Assembly: GCF_022095615.2 (NCBI RefSeq)
Contig: NZ_CP155559.1
Coordinates: forward strand, 4,803,501 to 4,867,500
Reading direction: 5' to 3'
Source: Bacillus thuringiensis
GTDB taxonomy: Bacteria; Bacillota; Bacilli; Bacillales; Bacillaceae_G
Length of the DNA: 64,000 nt
The notes beneath the pieces were generated by a model. It did not search any database and was not told the origin of the DNA. It worked only from the letters and a program-made list of their open reading frames with translations. The translations under genes and the position numbers were made by a program. Numbering within the stretch: position 1 is the first letter of the stretch; every line of letters begins with the position of its first letter. Below, piece by piece: positions 49,957-59,886 of this stretch.

Positions 49957-52827
49957 TTATTGTGATAACTCTACTTCTTTTATTTTTTCTTTCATTCTTG
50001 CTTTATCACGAACTAAAATCTCTTTTAAATACTTACCTGTATACGAGCGCTCTTCTTTCACTACTTGCTCTGGCGTTCCTGAAGCAACGATTTGTCCACC
50101 TTTGTCTCCGCCCTCTGGTCCAAGGTCAACAATGTAATCGGCTGTTTTAATAACATCCAAATTATGCTCAATTACAAGAACTGTCTCACCACTTTCAACA
50201 AGACGCTGCAATACCTCTAGAAGACGCGCGATATCATGTGCATGTAAACCAGTCGTTGGCTCATCTAGAATGTATAACGTACGACCTGTAGAGCGACGGT
50301 GTAATTCAGAAGCTAATTTCACGCGCTGTGCTTCTCCTCCAGATAACGTCGTAGCTGGTTGCCCTAATTTCATATAACCAAGCCCAACGTCTACAAGTGT
50401 TTGAAGTTTACGCTTAATTTTTGGGATATTAGCGAAGAATTCTACCCCGTCTTCAATTGTCATCCCTAACACTTCAGAAATGTTCTTATCTTTATACTTC
50501 ACTTCTAACGTTTCGCGGTTATAACGTTTACCATGACAAACTTCACACGGAACGTATACGTCTGGTAAGAAGTGCATTTCGATTTTAATAATTCCATCAC
50601 CACGGCACGCTTCACAACGTCCACCTTTTACATTAAAGCTGAAACGTCCTTTTTGATATCCACGCACTTTCGCTTCATTCGTTTGTGCAAACACATCACG
50701 AATATCATCGAATACACCTGTATACGTCGCTGGATTAGAACGTGGTGTACGCCCGATTGGCGATTGATCGATATCGATTACTTTATCTAAATGCTCAAGA
50801 CCTTTAATTTCTTTATGGGTACCTGGCTTTGCTTTCGCTTTATATAACTTTTGCGCTAATGATTTATATAGTACTTCATTAATCATCGTACTTTTACCAG
50901 AACCAGATACACCTGTTATCGCTACAAACGTACCAAGTGGGAATGACATCTTTGCATTCTTTAAGTTATTCTCTTTTGCACCGACAATCTCTACTTTACG
51001 TCCATCACCTTTACGTCTTTCAAGCGGAACTGGGATAAACTCTTTACCACTTAAATACTTCCCTGTTAATGAATTCTCATCTTGCATCACTTCAGCCGGC
51101 GTCCCCGCTGAAACGACCTGTCCACCGTGAATACCTGCACCAGGTCCGATATCAAGTAAATAGTCAGCAGCCATCATCGTATCTTCATCATGTTCAACGA
51201 CAATTAACGTATTACCTAAATCGCGCATTTCTTGCAACGTACGAATAAGACGGTCATTATCGCGCTGATGCAAACCGATAGAAGGCTCATCAAGAATGTA
51301 AAGTACGCCAGTCAGACGAGAACCTATTTGCGTCGCTAAACGAATACGTTGCGCCTCACCACCTGATAAAGTTCCTGCGGCACGACTTAACGTTAAATAG
51401 TCTAAACCGACGTTTACTAAGAATCCAACGCGCTCCTGAATTTCTCTTAAAATTAAATGAGCAATTTTTTGTTGTTTCTCTGTTAGCTCCACACTTGAGA
51501 AGAATTCCTGTACTTCTTGAACAGAATACTTCGTTACATCAGCAATCGTTTTATCACCAACAAAAACAGCTAAACTCTCAGGTTTTAAACGTCCACCTTT
51601 ACACTTCGGACAAGCTTGTTCTGCCATATACTTTTCCATTTGCTCACGGACATAATCAGAACTCGTCTCACGATAACGACGTTCAATATTTGGAATAACA
51701 CCTTCAAATAAAATCTCATTTTCCTTTACTTGACCAAATTCATTTACATAGCGGAAATAAACTTTCTCTTCTCCGCTTCCGTACAACACTTTATCAAATA
51801 AATCTTTCGGTATATCTTTCACAGGCATATCCATATCAACGCCGTAATGATTACATACAGATTGTAAAAGCTGTGGGTAATATTGTGAACTTGTCGGTTC
51901 CCACGGAGCAATCGCATGTTCATTTAATGATAAATCCCAGTTCGGAATAACAAGCTCTAAATCTACCTCTAGCTTTGAACCAAGTCCATCACAAGAAGGA
52001 CATGCTCCGAATGGACTGTTGAATGAGAACATGCGCGGCTCTAATTCCCCGATTGAAAAACCACAATGCGGACAAGCATGATGTTCACTAAATAGAAGTT
52101 CCTCTTCTCCCATTACATCAATTAACACTCGTCCTCCGCCAAGCTTTAATGCACTTTCAAGTGAATCAGCAAGACGGCTTGCGATTCCTTCTTTTACAAC
52201 AATACGGTCAATTACAACTTCAATGGAATGCTTCTTATTTTTATCTAACGCAATATCTTCAGATACATCAAGCATTTCACCGTTAACACGTACACGAACA
52301 TACCCTTGCTTCTTAATATCTTCAAGCACTTTTACATGTGCACCTTTACGTCCAGAAACGATAGGAGCTAAAACTTGTAATTTCGTACGTTCAGGATATT
52401 CAAGTACACGGTCTACCATCTGCTCTACTGTTTGTGACGTAATTTCAATACCATGATTCGGACAAATCGGCGTACCAATTCGCGCAAATAATAAACGTAA
52501 ATAATCATAAATCTCCGTTACCGTTCCGACAGTTGAACGTGGATTACGACTCGTCGTTTTTTGATCGATTGAAATCGCTGGTGACAATCCTTCAATCGTA
52601 TCTACATCCGGCTTATCCATTTGTCCTAAAAACTGACGCGCATACGCAGATAACGATTCTACGTATCTGCGCTGCCCTTCTGCATAAATCGTATCAAATG
52701 CTAATGATGATTTCCCTGAACCAGACAATCCCGTTACAACGACAAGCTGATTTCTCGGAATGGTTACATCAATATTTTTTAAGTTATGTGCTCTAGCACC
52801 TTTTACAACAATAAAATCCTTGCTCAT
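49957..52827 (-). CDS. uvrA: UvrABC system protein A
   Basis: 956 residues, the damage-recognition ATPase of nucleotide excision repair. Two ABC modules: Walker [11 protein letters not shown] (about 31-40) and [10 protein letters not shown] (about 640-649), two LSGGEAQR signatures, and zinc modules with CPHCG...CPSC and CEACRGDG...CEVCHG. The frame starts 15 bp earlier, but ATG 52827 gives the standard [16 protein letters not shown]. It starts 12 bp after the uvrB stop. Confidence 0.98.
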   Translation of the reverse strand: MSKDFIVVKGARAHNLKNIDVTIPRNQLVVVTGLSGSGKSSLAFDTIYAEGQRRYVESLSAYARQFLGQMDKPDVDTIEGLSPAISIDQKTTSRNPRSTVGTVTEIYDYLRLLFARIGTPICPNHGIEITSQTVEQMVDRVLEYPERTKLQVLAPIVSGRKGAHVKVLEDIKKQGYVRVRVNGEMLDVSEDIALDKNKKHSIEVVIDRIVVKEGIASRLADSLESALKLGGGRVLIDVMGEEELLFSEHHACPHCGFSIGELEPRMFSFNSPFGACPSCDGLGSKLEVDLELVIPNWDLSLNEHAIAPWEPTSSQYYPQLLQSVCNHYGVDMDMPVKDIPKDLFDKVLYGSGEEKVYFRYVNEFGQVKENEILFEGVIPNIERRYRETSSDYVREQMEKYMAEQACPKCKGGRLKPESLAVFVGDKTIADVTKYSVQEVQEFFSSVELTEKQQKIAHLILREIQERVGFLVNVGLDYLTLSRAAGTLSGGEAQRIRLATQIGSRLTGVLYILDEPSIGLHQRDNDRLIRTLQEMRDLGNTLIVVEHDEDTMMAADYLLDIGPGAGIHGGQVVSAGTPAEVMQDENSLTGKYLSGKEFIPVPLERRKGDGRKVEIVGAKENNLKNAKMSFPLGTFVAITGVSGSGKSTMINEVLYKSLAQKLYKAKAKPGTHKEIKGLEHLDKVIDIDQSPIGRTPRSNPATYTGVFDDIRDVFAQTNEAKVRGYQKGRFSFNVKGGRCEACRGDGIIKIEMHFLPDVYVPCEVCHGKRYNRETLEVKYKDKNISEVLGMTIEDGVEFFANIPKIKRKLQTLVDVGLGYMKLGQPATTLSGGEAQRVKLASELHRRSTGRTLYILDEPTTGLHAHDIARLLEVLQRLVESGETVLVIEHNLDVIKTADYIVDLGPEGGDKGGQIVASGTPEQVVKEERSYTGKYLKEILVRDKARMKEKIKEVELSQ

Positions 52828-52838
52828 GCTCACTCTGT

Positions 52839-54815
52839 TCACCCTTCCGCTTTTAATTCTAATAGTAAATCTCTTAACTCAGCTGCACGCTCAAAGTCTA
52901 ACGCTTTTGCTGCTTCTTTCATCTCTGCTTCCATCTTCGCAATTGTCTTTTCACGCTCTTTTTTCGTCATCTTCTTAGCCGGCGCTGCTTCATATGTTTC
53001 CGTCTCTTCAGCAGCTGTCGTTGCACGGATGACATCACGCACACCTTTTTGAATTGTTTTCGGTGTAATACCATGTTCTTCATTGTAAGCTTCTTGTATA
53101 GTACGACGACGCTGCGTTTCTTCAATTGCAATTCCCATTGATCTCGTTATGCGATCTGCGTACATAATAACGCGGCCGTTTTCATTACGTGCTGCACGAC
53201 CGATTGTTTGAATTAATGAACGTTCTGAACGCAAGAACCCTTCTTTATCAGCATCTAAAATGGCTACAAGTGATACTTCCGGAATATCTAATCCTTCTCG
53301 TAATAAGTTAATACCAACAAGAACATCAAACTTACCAAGGCGAAGATCGCGAATAATTTCAATACGTTCTAACGTTTTAATTTCAGAGTGAAGATAGTTC
53401 ACTTTAATTCCTACATCTTTTAGATAGTCTGTTAGATCCTCTGACATCTTCTTCGTTAAAGTCGTAATTAATACACGTTCATTTTTCGCAATGCGATCTT
53501 GAATCTCTCCTAATAAATCGTCAATTTGTCCTTCGATTGGTCGTATATCAATTGGCGGATCTAAAAGCCCTGTTGGACGAATAATTTGTTCTATTACTTC
53601 TGGCGACTGTTCTAACTCATACGGCCCTGGCGTTGCCGAGACGTAAATAACTTGATTCGTTTTCTCTTCAAACTCATCAAATGTGAGCGGCCTATTATCT
53701 AAAGCTGATGGCAGACGAAATCCATGATCCACAAGCACTTGCTTACGTGCTTGGTCCCCGTTATACATCGCTCTTACTTGCGGCACGGATACGTGTGACT
53801 CATCCATAACGATTAAGAAATCTTCCGGGAAATAGTCTAATAACGTATATGGCGTTGCACCCGCTGGGCGAAGTGTTAAATGACGGGAATAGTTTTCAAT
53901 ACCTGAACAAAAACCCATCTCGCGCATCATTTCTAAATCATAACGTGTTCGCTGCTCGATACGCTGCGCTTCTAACAATTTACCGTTATCATTTAATTCT
54001 TTTAAACGCACTTCTAATTCTTTTTCAATATTTTCAATAGCGACCTTCATCTTTTCTTCACGTGTAACGAAGTGAGATGCTGGGAAGATTGCTACATGAT
54101 CACGTTCTGCTAATACTTCACCCGTTAATGCATTTACTTCGCGAATACGATCGATTTCATCGCCGAAAAATTCAATTCGAATACAATGCTCGTCAAGTGA
54201 TGCTGGGAAAATTTCAACTACATCTCCGCGCACACGGAATGTACCACGTTTGAAATCAATGTCATTACGTCCATATTGCACATCAACAAGTTCACGAAGC
54301 AATTGATTGCGGTCCTTCTCCATACCAACTCGAAGTGAAACAACTAACTCGCGGTATTCTTCTGGAGAACCTAAACCATATATACACGAAACACTTGCAA
54401 CAATAATCACATCATCCCGTTCAAATAATGAAGACGTTGCTGAGTGACGCAATTTATCAATTTCATCATTAATCTGCGCGTCTTTTTCAATAAACGTATC
54501 TGTTTGCGGCACATACGCTTCTGGCTGATAATAATCGTAATAACTAACAAAATATTCAACTGCATTATTCGGGAAAAAGTCTTTTAACTCACTATATAAC
54601 TGTCCCGCTAACGTTTTATTATGAGCCATGACAAGTGTTGGCTTCTGCACTTCTTTAATGACATTTGAAATCGTAAATGTCTTACCCGTTCCTGTCGCTC
54701 CAAGCAACACTTGCTTTTTCTTTCCACTATTAATCCCCTCTACAAGCTTCTCTATAGCCGCTGGCTGGTCACCTTGTGGGGAATACGCTGAAATAATTTC
54801 AAATTGATGTTCCAA
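52839..54815 (-). CDS. uvrB: UvrABC system protein B
   Basis: 658 residues, helicase-fold partner of UvrA. Walker A GATGTGKT, the beta-hairpin [20 protein letters not shown] box, motif VI region [12 protein letters not shown] and the C-terminal UVR domain ([24 protein letters not shown]). The frame runs open to 54947, but TTG 54815 after GAGGAGG gives the usual length, starting at [16 protein letters not shown]. Likely LexA-controlled; no LexA box was identified with confidence. Confidence 0.97.
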   Translation of the reverse strand: MEHQFEIISAYSPQGDQPAAIEKLVEGINSGKKKQVLLGATGTGKTFTISNVIKEVQKPTLVMAHNKTLAGQLYSELKDFFPNNAVEYFVSYYDYYQPEAYVPQTDTFIEKDAQINDEIDKLRHSATSSLFERDDVIIVASVSCIYGLGSPEEYRELVVSLRVGMEKDRNQLLRELVDVQYGRNDIDFKRGTFRVRGDVVEIFPASLDEHCIRIEFFGDEIDRIREVNALTGEVLAERDHVAIFPASHFVTREEKMKVAIENIEKELEVRLKELNDNGKLLEAQRIEQRTRYDLEMMREMGFCSGIENYSRHLTLRPAGATPYTLLDYFPEDFLIVMDESHVSVPQVRAMYNGDQARKQVLVDHGFRLPSALDNRPLTFDEFEEKTNQVIYVSATPGPYELEQSPEVIEQIIRPTGLLDPPIDIRPIEGQIDDLLGEIQDRIAKNERVLITTLTKKMSEDLTDYLKDVGIKVNYLHSEIKTLERIEIIRDLRLGKFDVLVGINLLREGLDIPEVSLVAILDADKEGFLRSERSLIQTIGRAARNENGRVIMYADRITRSMGIAIEETQRRRTIQEAYNEEHGITPKTIQKGVRDVIRATTAAEETETYEAAPAKKMTKKEREKTIAKMEAEMKEAAKALDFERAAELRDLLLELKAEG

Positions 54816-54935
54816 GTAAAATCCGACCTCCTCATAAAAAATCTGTATTATTATTTTACCACGAATGCCCATAAAAAACCTAAAAAAAACGAACAGATAT
54901 TCGGTAAAATTTTCGACAATATATACATAGAAAAA

Positions 54936-54958
54936 GGAAGGAGTCAAAACTTCCTTCC
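54936..54958 (-). terminator. Terminator of the DUF4362 lipoprotein gene
   Basis: GGAAGGA / TCCTTCC with a 9-nt loop, then five T on the minus strand, 11 bp after the stop codon. Confidence 0.75.
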
Positions 54959-54968
54959 TCTACTAACT

Positions 54969-55400
54969 CTATTTTTCAGGTACATATAATAAATCATATC
55001 CATTGCGCCCATTTTCATTCACACAGTCTATTAACCTATAAGCCGTTTGTGATTCACGCTGCTCTTTAACAATCCTTTTACAGCTATCTTTATGTAACCC
55101 TTTATCCTCACCAGCAAATTGGTCTTTTCTATTATCTGACACATAAAGTATATCGTTCTCACTATGCTCTAACTTTTGAAAAATCGGATCCCCTTCATGT
55201 GTGTAATGTACAATTCTTACTTTATCAACTTTCCCTTGTTCCACATTCAAAACGAACTGTTCGAATTTATCTAGATTAGAAATTTCTGCCCCCTTTGCAA
55301 TGACATCATTCTTCTTATCAATTGCATTGTTAGGTTGTGAACATGCTACTAAATTAAAGAGAAATAGACATATAAAACTGCTTCTTTTTCCTATTGTCAT
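54969..55400 (-). CDS. DUF4362 family lipoprotein
   Basis: 143 residues: signal sequence with lipobox LVAC (C20), then the domain NLDKFEQFVLNVEQGKVDKVRIVHYTHEGDPIFQKL and DSCKRIVKEQRESQTAYRLIDC, typical of DUF4362. Two further cysteines (about residues 106 and 124) may form a disulphide. ATG 55400 has AGGAGAGG. Function unknown; single-gene unit. Confidence 0.8.
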   Translation of the reverse strand: MTIGKRSSFICLFLFNLVACSQPNNAIDKKNDVIAKGAEISNLDKFEQFVLNVEQGKVDKVRIVHYTHEGDPIFQKLEHSENDILYVSDNRKDQFAGEDKGLHKDSCKRIVKEQRESQTAYRLIDCVNENGRNGYDLLYVPEK

Positions 55401-55430
55401 CCTCTCCTATAAGAATTATTTGTATACTGC

Positions 55431-55462
55431 AAAAGCTACTTTCCTCTATGAAAGTAGCTTTT
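55431..55462. terminator. Hairpin terminator at the end of the 206-aa membrane protein gene
   Basis: AAAAGCTACTTTC / GAAAGTAGCTTTT, perfect 13 bp. The 3' arm of the minus-strand gene's last codons is included; the T-run is better on the plus strand. Confidence 0.65.
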
Positions 55463-56066
55463 CTTTTCCTTTCTCCTTCTTCGGAAAAATCACATATGAA
55501 AATGAAATCGCTGTATCAACTAAAAATATAATTGCCCACACTTGGCTCACGCGACTTGCAGCTTTATTTAAAACGATTCCCGATTCTAACCAATTACCCC
55601 ATTGTTCAAATGGAATAAATCCATACGCGAAGAAAAAGAATATGTGCACACCAACGAATAAAACAAGATGTAATACCCAATTTTTTATTTCCTGCTTCGC
55701 ATAGGCCATACCTGTTAATTCTATATGTTCTTCAATAATAGGCGCTGGTTCATTCCGCCATTTCGCAACTAGCTTTTGCACAAATATATCAAGCTTCTTC
55801 AAATCCTTTTTCCCGTAGAAAACTGCATACAATAAAATAATGACAGTAATGATTTGAAAATTAGAGAACTTTCCTGTTTGATAATAGTCCACTGCCCCTA
55901 ATGTTAAAATAAACACTTCATTTACGAGGAGTACAATCCCCATAATAAAGCTCGCCTTCTTCAAACGGAATCCGTAACGGAGTAAAAAGAAACCGATAGC
56001 CGATAACCAAAATACAATCTCTGCTCCAATTAAAAAATACCAACGATATTCTGCGAGTATACTCAT
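55446..56066 (-). CDS. Multi-spanning membrane protein paired with a MerR regulator
   Basis: 206 residues with six hydrophobic segments (about 10-30, 38-58, 68-85, 125-145, 150-165 and 170-195) and a polar loop with KKDLKKLDIFVQKLVAKWRNEPAPIIEEH. No family is recognised. Its ATG overlaps the stop of the MerR gene by 4 bp, so the two are coupled: the regulator probably senses the compound that this protein handles. Ends with a charged KKEKGKEK tail. Confidence 0.75.
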   Translation of the reverse strand: MSILAEYRWYFLIGAEIVFWLSAIGFFLLRYGFRLKKASFIMGIVLLVNEVFILTLGAVDYYQTGKFSNFQIITVIILLYAVFYGKKDLKKLDIFVQKLVAKWRNEPAPIIEEHIELTGMAYAKQEIKNWVLHLVLFVGVHIFFFFAYGFIPFEQWGNWLESGIVLNKAASRVSQVWAIIFLVDTAISFSYVIFPKKEKGKEKLLS

Positions 56067-56818
56067 TTATCCCTCTCCTTTTCATCATATATACGAAAAG
56101 CTTCATCCATATATAATAAAAGTTCTTCTTCAATTGGATACATGCTCATTTTCTGTGAATCTTCCTTTGATTTTCTAACCTCCCATAACTTATCTAAAAA
56201 CGCTTCGTCACCATTAGCCATTTCTAAACACTTCTGCATTAATCTCTTCATTGCCCTTTGTACCTCATCACTAGCGGCTTCTTTACCCTCTTTCATAAAA
56301 ATACGTAATTGCTTTAATAAATCTACCCATTCTAAAACATTCGGATCTTCTTCACTCATATTCGGCAAATTATGAAGCAACTTTTGTTCTTCCTTTGAAA
56401 ATACTTCATTTTGAAATATTTCACGTATACGAGGAGACTGTTTTGAAAGCTGAATAAGTTCAAACATAACTTTCCAATCAAGTTCTCCCTCTACATCTAC
56501 CGAATAAACAACCGCTTGTAAAACACGCTCCATTCGATTGAACTTCTTTTGCTCCTCTTGTACAAATCGAAGTTGGTTTTCAAGTGATTTTTTCAAATCC
56601 AGCTCACCTTTTACTAACATATTCGCAACTTCTTTTAATGAAAATCCCATTTCTTTTAAAAATAAAATTTGTTGCAAACGAATAACGTCAGCTTCACTAT
56701 ATAACCGATGCCCACCCTCTGTTTTTCCGCTCGGCTTTAATAAATCTATTTGATCATAATAACGTAGTGTACGTACTGTAACCCCTGTTTCTCTCGTCAA
56801 TTCTTGTATTGAAATCAC
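56063..56818 (-). CDS. MerR-family regulator with TipAS-like C-terminal region
   Basis: 251 residues: MerR helix-turn-helix (ISIQELTRETGVTVRTLRYYDQIDLLKPSG, HRLYSEADVIRLQQI), a coiled coil (about 70-105) and an all-helical C-terminal domain of some 140 residues reminiscent of TipAS/antibiotic-sensing MerR proteins. Of the possible starts, GTG 56818 is best placed after GAGGTG. The promoter has the MerR-type 19-bp spacer with a dyad. Confidence 0.85.
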   Translation of the reverse strand: MISIQELTRETGVTVRTLRYYDQIDLLKPSGKTEGGHRLYSEADVIRLQQILFLKEMGFSLKEVANMLVKGELDLKKSLENQLRFVQEEQKKFNRMERVLQAVVYSVDVEGELDWKVMFELIQLSKQSPRIREIFQNEVFSKEEQKLLHNLPNMSEEDPNVLEWVDLLKQLRIFMKEGKEAASDEVQRAMKRLMQKCLEMANGDEAFLDKLWEVRKSKEDSQKMSMYPIEEELLLYMDEAFRIYDEKERDK

Positions 56819-56839
56819 TACCATCACCTCTTCCATTTC

Positions 56840-56870
56840 ATTATAAAAGATGACGTTACGTAACTTTCAA
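56840..56870 (-). promoter_or_regulatory. MerR-type promoter with 19-bp spacer
   Basis: Minus strand: TTGAAA, a 19-bp spacer beginning with the palindrome GTTACGTAAC, and TATAAT. The overlong spacer with an internal dyad is the hallmark of promoters that MerR proteins activate by DNA distortion. Confidence 0.8.
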
Positions 56871-56891
56871 GTGTTTTGTAAAAAAAATACA

Positions 56892-56926
56892 AAAAGCTGT
56901 TTATACAAAATGTATAAACAGCTTTT
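56892..56926 (-). terminator. Terminator of the XRE-membrane protein operon
   Basis: AAAAGCTGTTTATAC / GTATAAACAGCTTTT, a perfect 15-bp stem overlapping the last stop codon. Confidence 0.82.
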
Positions 56927-57152
56927 ATGGAAATAGTCCCTTTTGTACAGCACGCCCGCAAAATAAAATAAGTGCTCCAGCAACAACAGTCGTTGCTGTT
57001 TTATGATAATGGGCTGATAGTAATAAATAATACGATAAACCTACAGTACCAATCATAATACAAATACTTGGCACTGGATTACGAGAGAAGTTTTGCATTC
57101 CCCAAAACAAAGCAAAAATAGCCGTAGCGACACATAATACCGGTAATCCCAT
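56925..57152 (-). CDS. Small membrane protein (75 aa), last gene of XRE operon
   Basis: Three hydrophobic segments (about 3-20, 27-45 and 53-67), small-residue rich (TATTVVAGALILFCGRAVQKG). ATG 57152 after AAGGGGAACTGGG. It follows the 130-aa paralogue by 16 bp. Not recognised. Confidence 0.65.
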   Translation of the reverse strand: MGLPVLCVATAIFALFWGMQNFSRNPVPSICIMIGTVGLSYYLLLSAHYHKTATTVVAGALILFCGRAVQKGLFP

Positions 57153-57168
57153 CCCAGTTCCCCTTTTT

Positions 57169-57561
57169 CTATCTATTCCTTGTTGCTAACACACTCGTCG
57201 ATGCCATACTTATTAATAAACCAAAAATAGCAATATATAATAACTCATTTACATGTACTGCTTGCCTATCTAAATACTTATTTACACAAAGATACATAAT
57301 GAACAAGAAAATGAAGCTTGTAATACAAATCGTAAAATACGACTTCATCTTATTCACAACTCGCTCATCAATCGACGGTACTCCCTCTTCTTTCAAACAC
57401 TTTTGTTCTCTATATTCCGAAATACCATATAAAATAACTAGTACTACATTCGATATGAAGATCGTTCCCCACGACATACTTAAAATCATTAAACTCACAT
57501 TTAAAACAAGACCCGCTAAAAATAAACTTCCTATGAACCGTATAATATCTTGTTTACTCAT
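57169..57561 (-). CDS. Four-TM membrane protein (130 aa), DUF2178-like
   Basis: Two TM helices, a polar cytosolic loop with EGVPSIDERVVNKMKSYFT, then two more TM helices ending in ARNR. A paralogue of the 129-aa protein three genes upstream (loop PDIDERINENIKKY). The IDER-loop layout recalls DUF2178 proteins, which pair with small XRE regulators. Overlaps the preceding 73-aa gene by 4 bp. Confidence 0.7.
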   Translation of the reverse strand: MSKQDIIRFIGSLFLAGLVLNVSLMILSMSWGTIFISNVVLVILYGISEYREQKCLKEEGVPSIDERVVNKMKSYFTICITSFIFLFIMYLCVNKYLDRQAVHVNELLYIAIFGLLISMASTSVLATRNR

Positions 57562-57779
57562 ACATGATCAGCCTCTTTTTGATTTCTATATTTCCACTTC
57601 GGCCAATAGTTCACAAGAAAATACACCCACTGCCCTAGTACAAATAAAACAAACGGCATACCAGCATTTCCATCAACAATTAAATTATATAAACTCCATA
57701 TCGCTAAACTAATCGTAAAAAATAACCCTACATATTTAAACGCTTTATCTGACTGGAATCTCTCAAACTCATCTTGCAT
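57558..57779 (-). CDS. Small membrane protein (73 aa)
   Basis: Short acidic N-terminus (MQDEFERFQSDKAFKYVG), two TM helices (about 16-34 and 41-58) and a basic end (WPKWKYRNQKEADHV). ATG 57779 has AGGAGG. Overlaps the next gene (ATGA type). Not recognised. Confidence 0.68.
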   Translation of the reverse strand: MQDEFERFQSDKAFKYVGLFFTISLAIWSLYNLIVDGNAGMPFVLFVLGQWVYFLVNYWPKWKYRNQKEADHV

Positions 57780-57797
57780 TTTTCATTCCTCCTATCT

Positions 57798-58187
57798 CTA
57801 TGCTCGTTTCCCTATCATGACTCCTATGATGAGACTACCCGCAAATAAGGAACTACATATTATAAATATTTCTTGCACTGGTATAACAGCTCTGCCTATT
57901 ACTTTACTCGCAACAATATAAACAATAAGCAACAGAAATGCGAATATAAATGAGACGTTTACATACTTTTTTATATTTTCATTTATTCGCTCATCTATAT
58001 CGGGAAGTTCCTCTTTTCTGTACTTACGCTTTTTGTAATACACATACACCATCAAAAATGCAATTGCTAAAACGTTACTCACTACGAGCGGTAAAATTGG
58101 TATAGCCGGGTTCATAATATGAACTATAATATCACCCAAAAACAATCCAAAAGTCGCACCGATAAATAACTTTTTAGTATCATCCAT
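57798..58187 (-). CDS. Four-TM membrane protein (129 aa), paralogue of the 130-aa protein
   Basis: Same layout as the 130-aa protein: two TMs, basic-acidic loop KKRKYRKEELPDIDERINENIKKY, two TMs, end MIGKRA. ATG 58187 follows AAGGGGAG and sits 11 bp after the XRE gene. The regulator-first order suggests that the XRE protein controls levels of this membrane set; the physiological role is unknown. Confidence 0.72.
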   Translation of the reverse strand: MDDTKKLFIGATFGLFLGDIIVHIMNPAIPILPLVVSNVLAIAFLMVYVYYKKRKYRKEELPDIDERINENIKKYVNVSFIFAFLLLIVYIVASKVIGRAVIPVQEIFIICSSLFAGSLIIGVMIGKRA

Positions 58188-58198
58188 TTTTTCTCCCC

Positions 58199-58390
58199 TT
58201 ACTCTAGCGTAAATATTTCTTCTACCTTCAACCCAAAATATTTGGCGATTTTTAGGGATAACTCTAGACTCGGGTTATAATGATGGTTTTCAATCGCCAC
58301 AATCGTCTGCCGCGTCACCTGCATCGCCTTTGCCATTTCAACTTGCGTTATATGATTTTGCTTTCTTAACTCTTTTATTTTATTTTTCAC
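58199..58390 (-). CDS. Small XRE-family regulator (63 aa)
   Basis: A minimal HTH_3 regulator of the COG1476/YozG type: KNKIKELRKQNHITQVEMAKAMQVTRQTIVAIENHHYNPSLELSLKIAKYF followed by KVEEIFTLE. Longer frames run to 58495, crossing the promoter; GTG 58390 is 7 nt after GGTGGAG and is preferred (ATG 58396 is too close). Two identical palindromes at its promoter point to autorepression. Confidence 0.88.
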   Translation of the reverse strand: MKNKIKELRKQNHITQVEMAKAMQVTRQTIVAIENHHYNPSLELSLKIAKYFGLKVEEIFTLE

Positions 58391-58413
58391 ACCCATAGGC
58401 TCCACCTTCGAAA

Positions 58414-58473
58414 GTAAAGATATCTTTACTTTAATTATAAATATTTTCCAGTTGCAAGTAAAGATATCTTTAC
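58414..58473. promoter_or_regulatory. Twin palindromic operators flanking the XRE promoter
   Basis: GTAAAGATATCTTTAC occurs twice, perfectly (58414-58429 and 58458-58473), centres 44 bp apart. The minus-strand promoter lies between them: TTTACT (58462-58457), 17 bp, TATAAT (58439-58434). One operator overlaps the -35, the other lies just past the -10: a classic repression layout. Confidence 0.82.
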
Positions 58474-58532
58474 AAATTTTAGAAAAACGTTTCACTGCAT
58501 ATCTTCTCTAACAAAGTACAAGAGTAATTCAA

Positions 58533-58650
58533 TTTATATCAGCGATTTCCCAAATATATCAGCGCAACTTCATTTATATCAGCGATTCCCCAAATATATC
58601 AGTGCAACTCCATTTATATCGGTGATTTTCCAAATATATCGACATCTGTA
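58533..58650. repeat. Phased ATATC repeat array (six units)
   Basis: ATATC starts at 58536, 58556, 58576, 58596, 58616 and 58636: an exact 20-bp period. Two unit types alternate (ATATCAGCGATTTCCCAAAT and ATATCAGCGCAACTTCATTT), giving three 40-bp repeats. The same family occurs at 37941-38029. Confidence 0.8.
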
Positions 58651-58666
58651 GCCCTATAAGCATAAT

Positions 58667-58705
58667 AAAAAGCTGTCCCAAAAATACCTTTTGGAACAGC
58701 TTTTT
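58667..58705 (-). terminator. Terminator of the YeiH-type gene
   Basis: AAAAAGCTGT / ACAGCTTTTT with inner CCAAAA / TTTTGG; 8 bp after the stop. Confidence 0.85.
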
Positions 58706-58712
58706 CATCCGA

Positions 58713-59735
58713 CTACATAAATCCTAATACATATACAAGAACATACCCAAGAACCGATAGGCAAACCGAGCCGATCAACCCCGCGACGAATGCTTTACTT
58801 CCTAACTTACGGAATGTTTTAAATTCTACATTTAAACCAAGCCCCGCCATCGCCATTGCGATAAGCATGTAAGCAAGAATAACGATGTATCCGGCAACAA
58901 CTTCTGGGATAATCCCAAGCGAATGCACTGCACTCATCGCTAAAAACCCGAAGATGAACCATGGAATTGGAAGATCGCGCCATGATTTTTTTTCCTTGCT
59001 TCCTTCACTCTTACCAAACCATAATCCAATTAAAATCGCTACTGGCACAAGCATTGCAACGCGCGTTAGTTTCACGATAACTGCGATATCTACAGCCGTG
59101 CTTCCCCCTGGCGCCGCAGCTGCGATGACATGAGCGATTTCATGCAGCGTCGCCCCTGAGAACACTCCGTATCCATATGGAGATAAGCCAAGAACCGGAT
59201 ATAATAACGTATAAATAAGTGTAAATATTGTACCTAAAATAGCAATAATTGCGGCACCAACTGCCGTTTCATCATCCTTCGCTTTCACTTGCGGCGCAAT
59301 TGCCACGACCGCAGCCGCCCCACAAATTGCTGTCCCGCATGCTGTTAAAATCCCAAGTTTCTTTTCTACTTTAAATACTTTCGTTAGTCCGTATACAACA
59401 AAAATAGTAAATGTAATAACAACCGCCGCGATGACCAATACTTTCGGCCCCGCCTTCGCAATATCAACAAGATTTAATCGCATTCCAAGTAAGATGATCC
59501 CAAAGCGAAGTAACTTCTTACTCGCGAAATTCGTTCCAGCTATCGCTTCTTGCGGAACTCCGATAGCTGCTCGCCAAACCATCCCAATTAGAATAGCAAT
59601 TACTAATTGTCCCATAATATTTAAAAATGGAAGCTCTGCTAAATATTTCGCGGCAATCGCGATTAATAACGTAATCCCAATACCTTGCGAAAATCCAAAG
59701 CCCTTCTTCTTTTGTATAACAAGTGTTTGTTCCAC
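58713..59735 (-). CDS. YeiH/UPF0324 family membrane protein (putative sulfate exporter family)
   Basis: 340 residues, about ten TM helices; family motifs [37 protein letters not shown] and [16 protein letters not shown]. YeiH-type proteins are annotated as putative sulfate/sulfite exporters, without firm proof. The frame opens at 59771; GTG 59735 after TTGGAGTGG gives the usual length. Divergent from a LysR regulator, as yeiE-yeiH in E. coli. Confidence 0.87.
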   Translation of the reverse strand: MEQTLVIQKKKGFGFSQGIGITLLIAIAAKYLAELPFLNIMGQLVIAILIGMVWRAAIGVPQEAIAGTNFASKKLLRFGIILLGMRLNLVDIAKAGPKVLVIAAVVITFTIFVVYGLTKVFKVEKKLGILTACGTAICGAAAVVAIAPQVKAKDDETAVGAAIIAILGTIFTLIYTLLYPVLGLSPYGYGVFSGATLHEIAHVIAAAAPGGSTAVDIAVIVKLTRVAMLVPVAILIGLWFGKSEGSKEKKSWRDLPIPWFIFGFLAMSAVHSLGIIPEVVAGYIVILAYMLIAMAMAGLGLNVEFKTFRKLGSKAFVAGLIGSVCLSVLGYVLVYVLGFM

Positions 59736-59832
59736 TTTGTACCACTCCAATAATCGTATTGGAACATGCATGTTCTTTCTACTTACATTATAAGAGAGTT
59801 TCTATAATAAGTTTAATATCAATATTGAATCT

Positions 59833-59865
59833 CTATCATCAGAAATACTTATGATAAGATGATAG
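59833..59865. promoter_or_regulatory. Candidate LysR-regulator binding dyad
   Basis: CTATCATC ... GATGATAG, 8-bp perfect arms 17 nt apart, in the yeiH-lysR divergent spacer 22 bp before the lysR start. Suits autoregulation; inference. Confidence 0.45.
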
Positions 59866-59886
59866 AAAAAGAAAGGATCCCATTAC

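Noticed and set aside
54816..54947. 44-residue N-terminal extension of UvrB
   Set aside because: Low-complexity hydrophobic translation of noncoding DNA; GAGGAGG before TTG 54815 gives the standard protein.
58533..58650. Regular short repeats as a possible CRISPR array
   Set aside because: Period is 20 bp with similar, not variable, intervening sequence, and no cas genes lie in the window.
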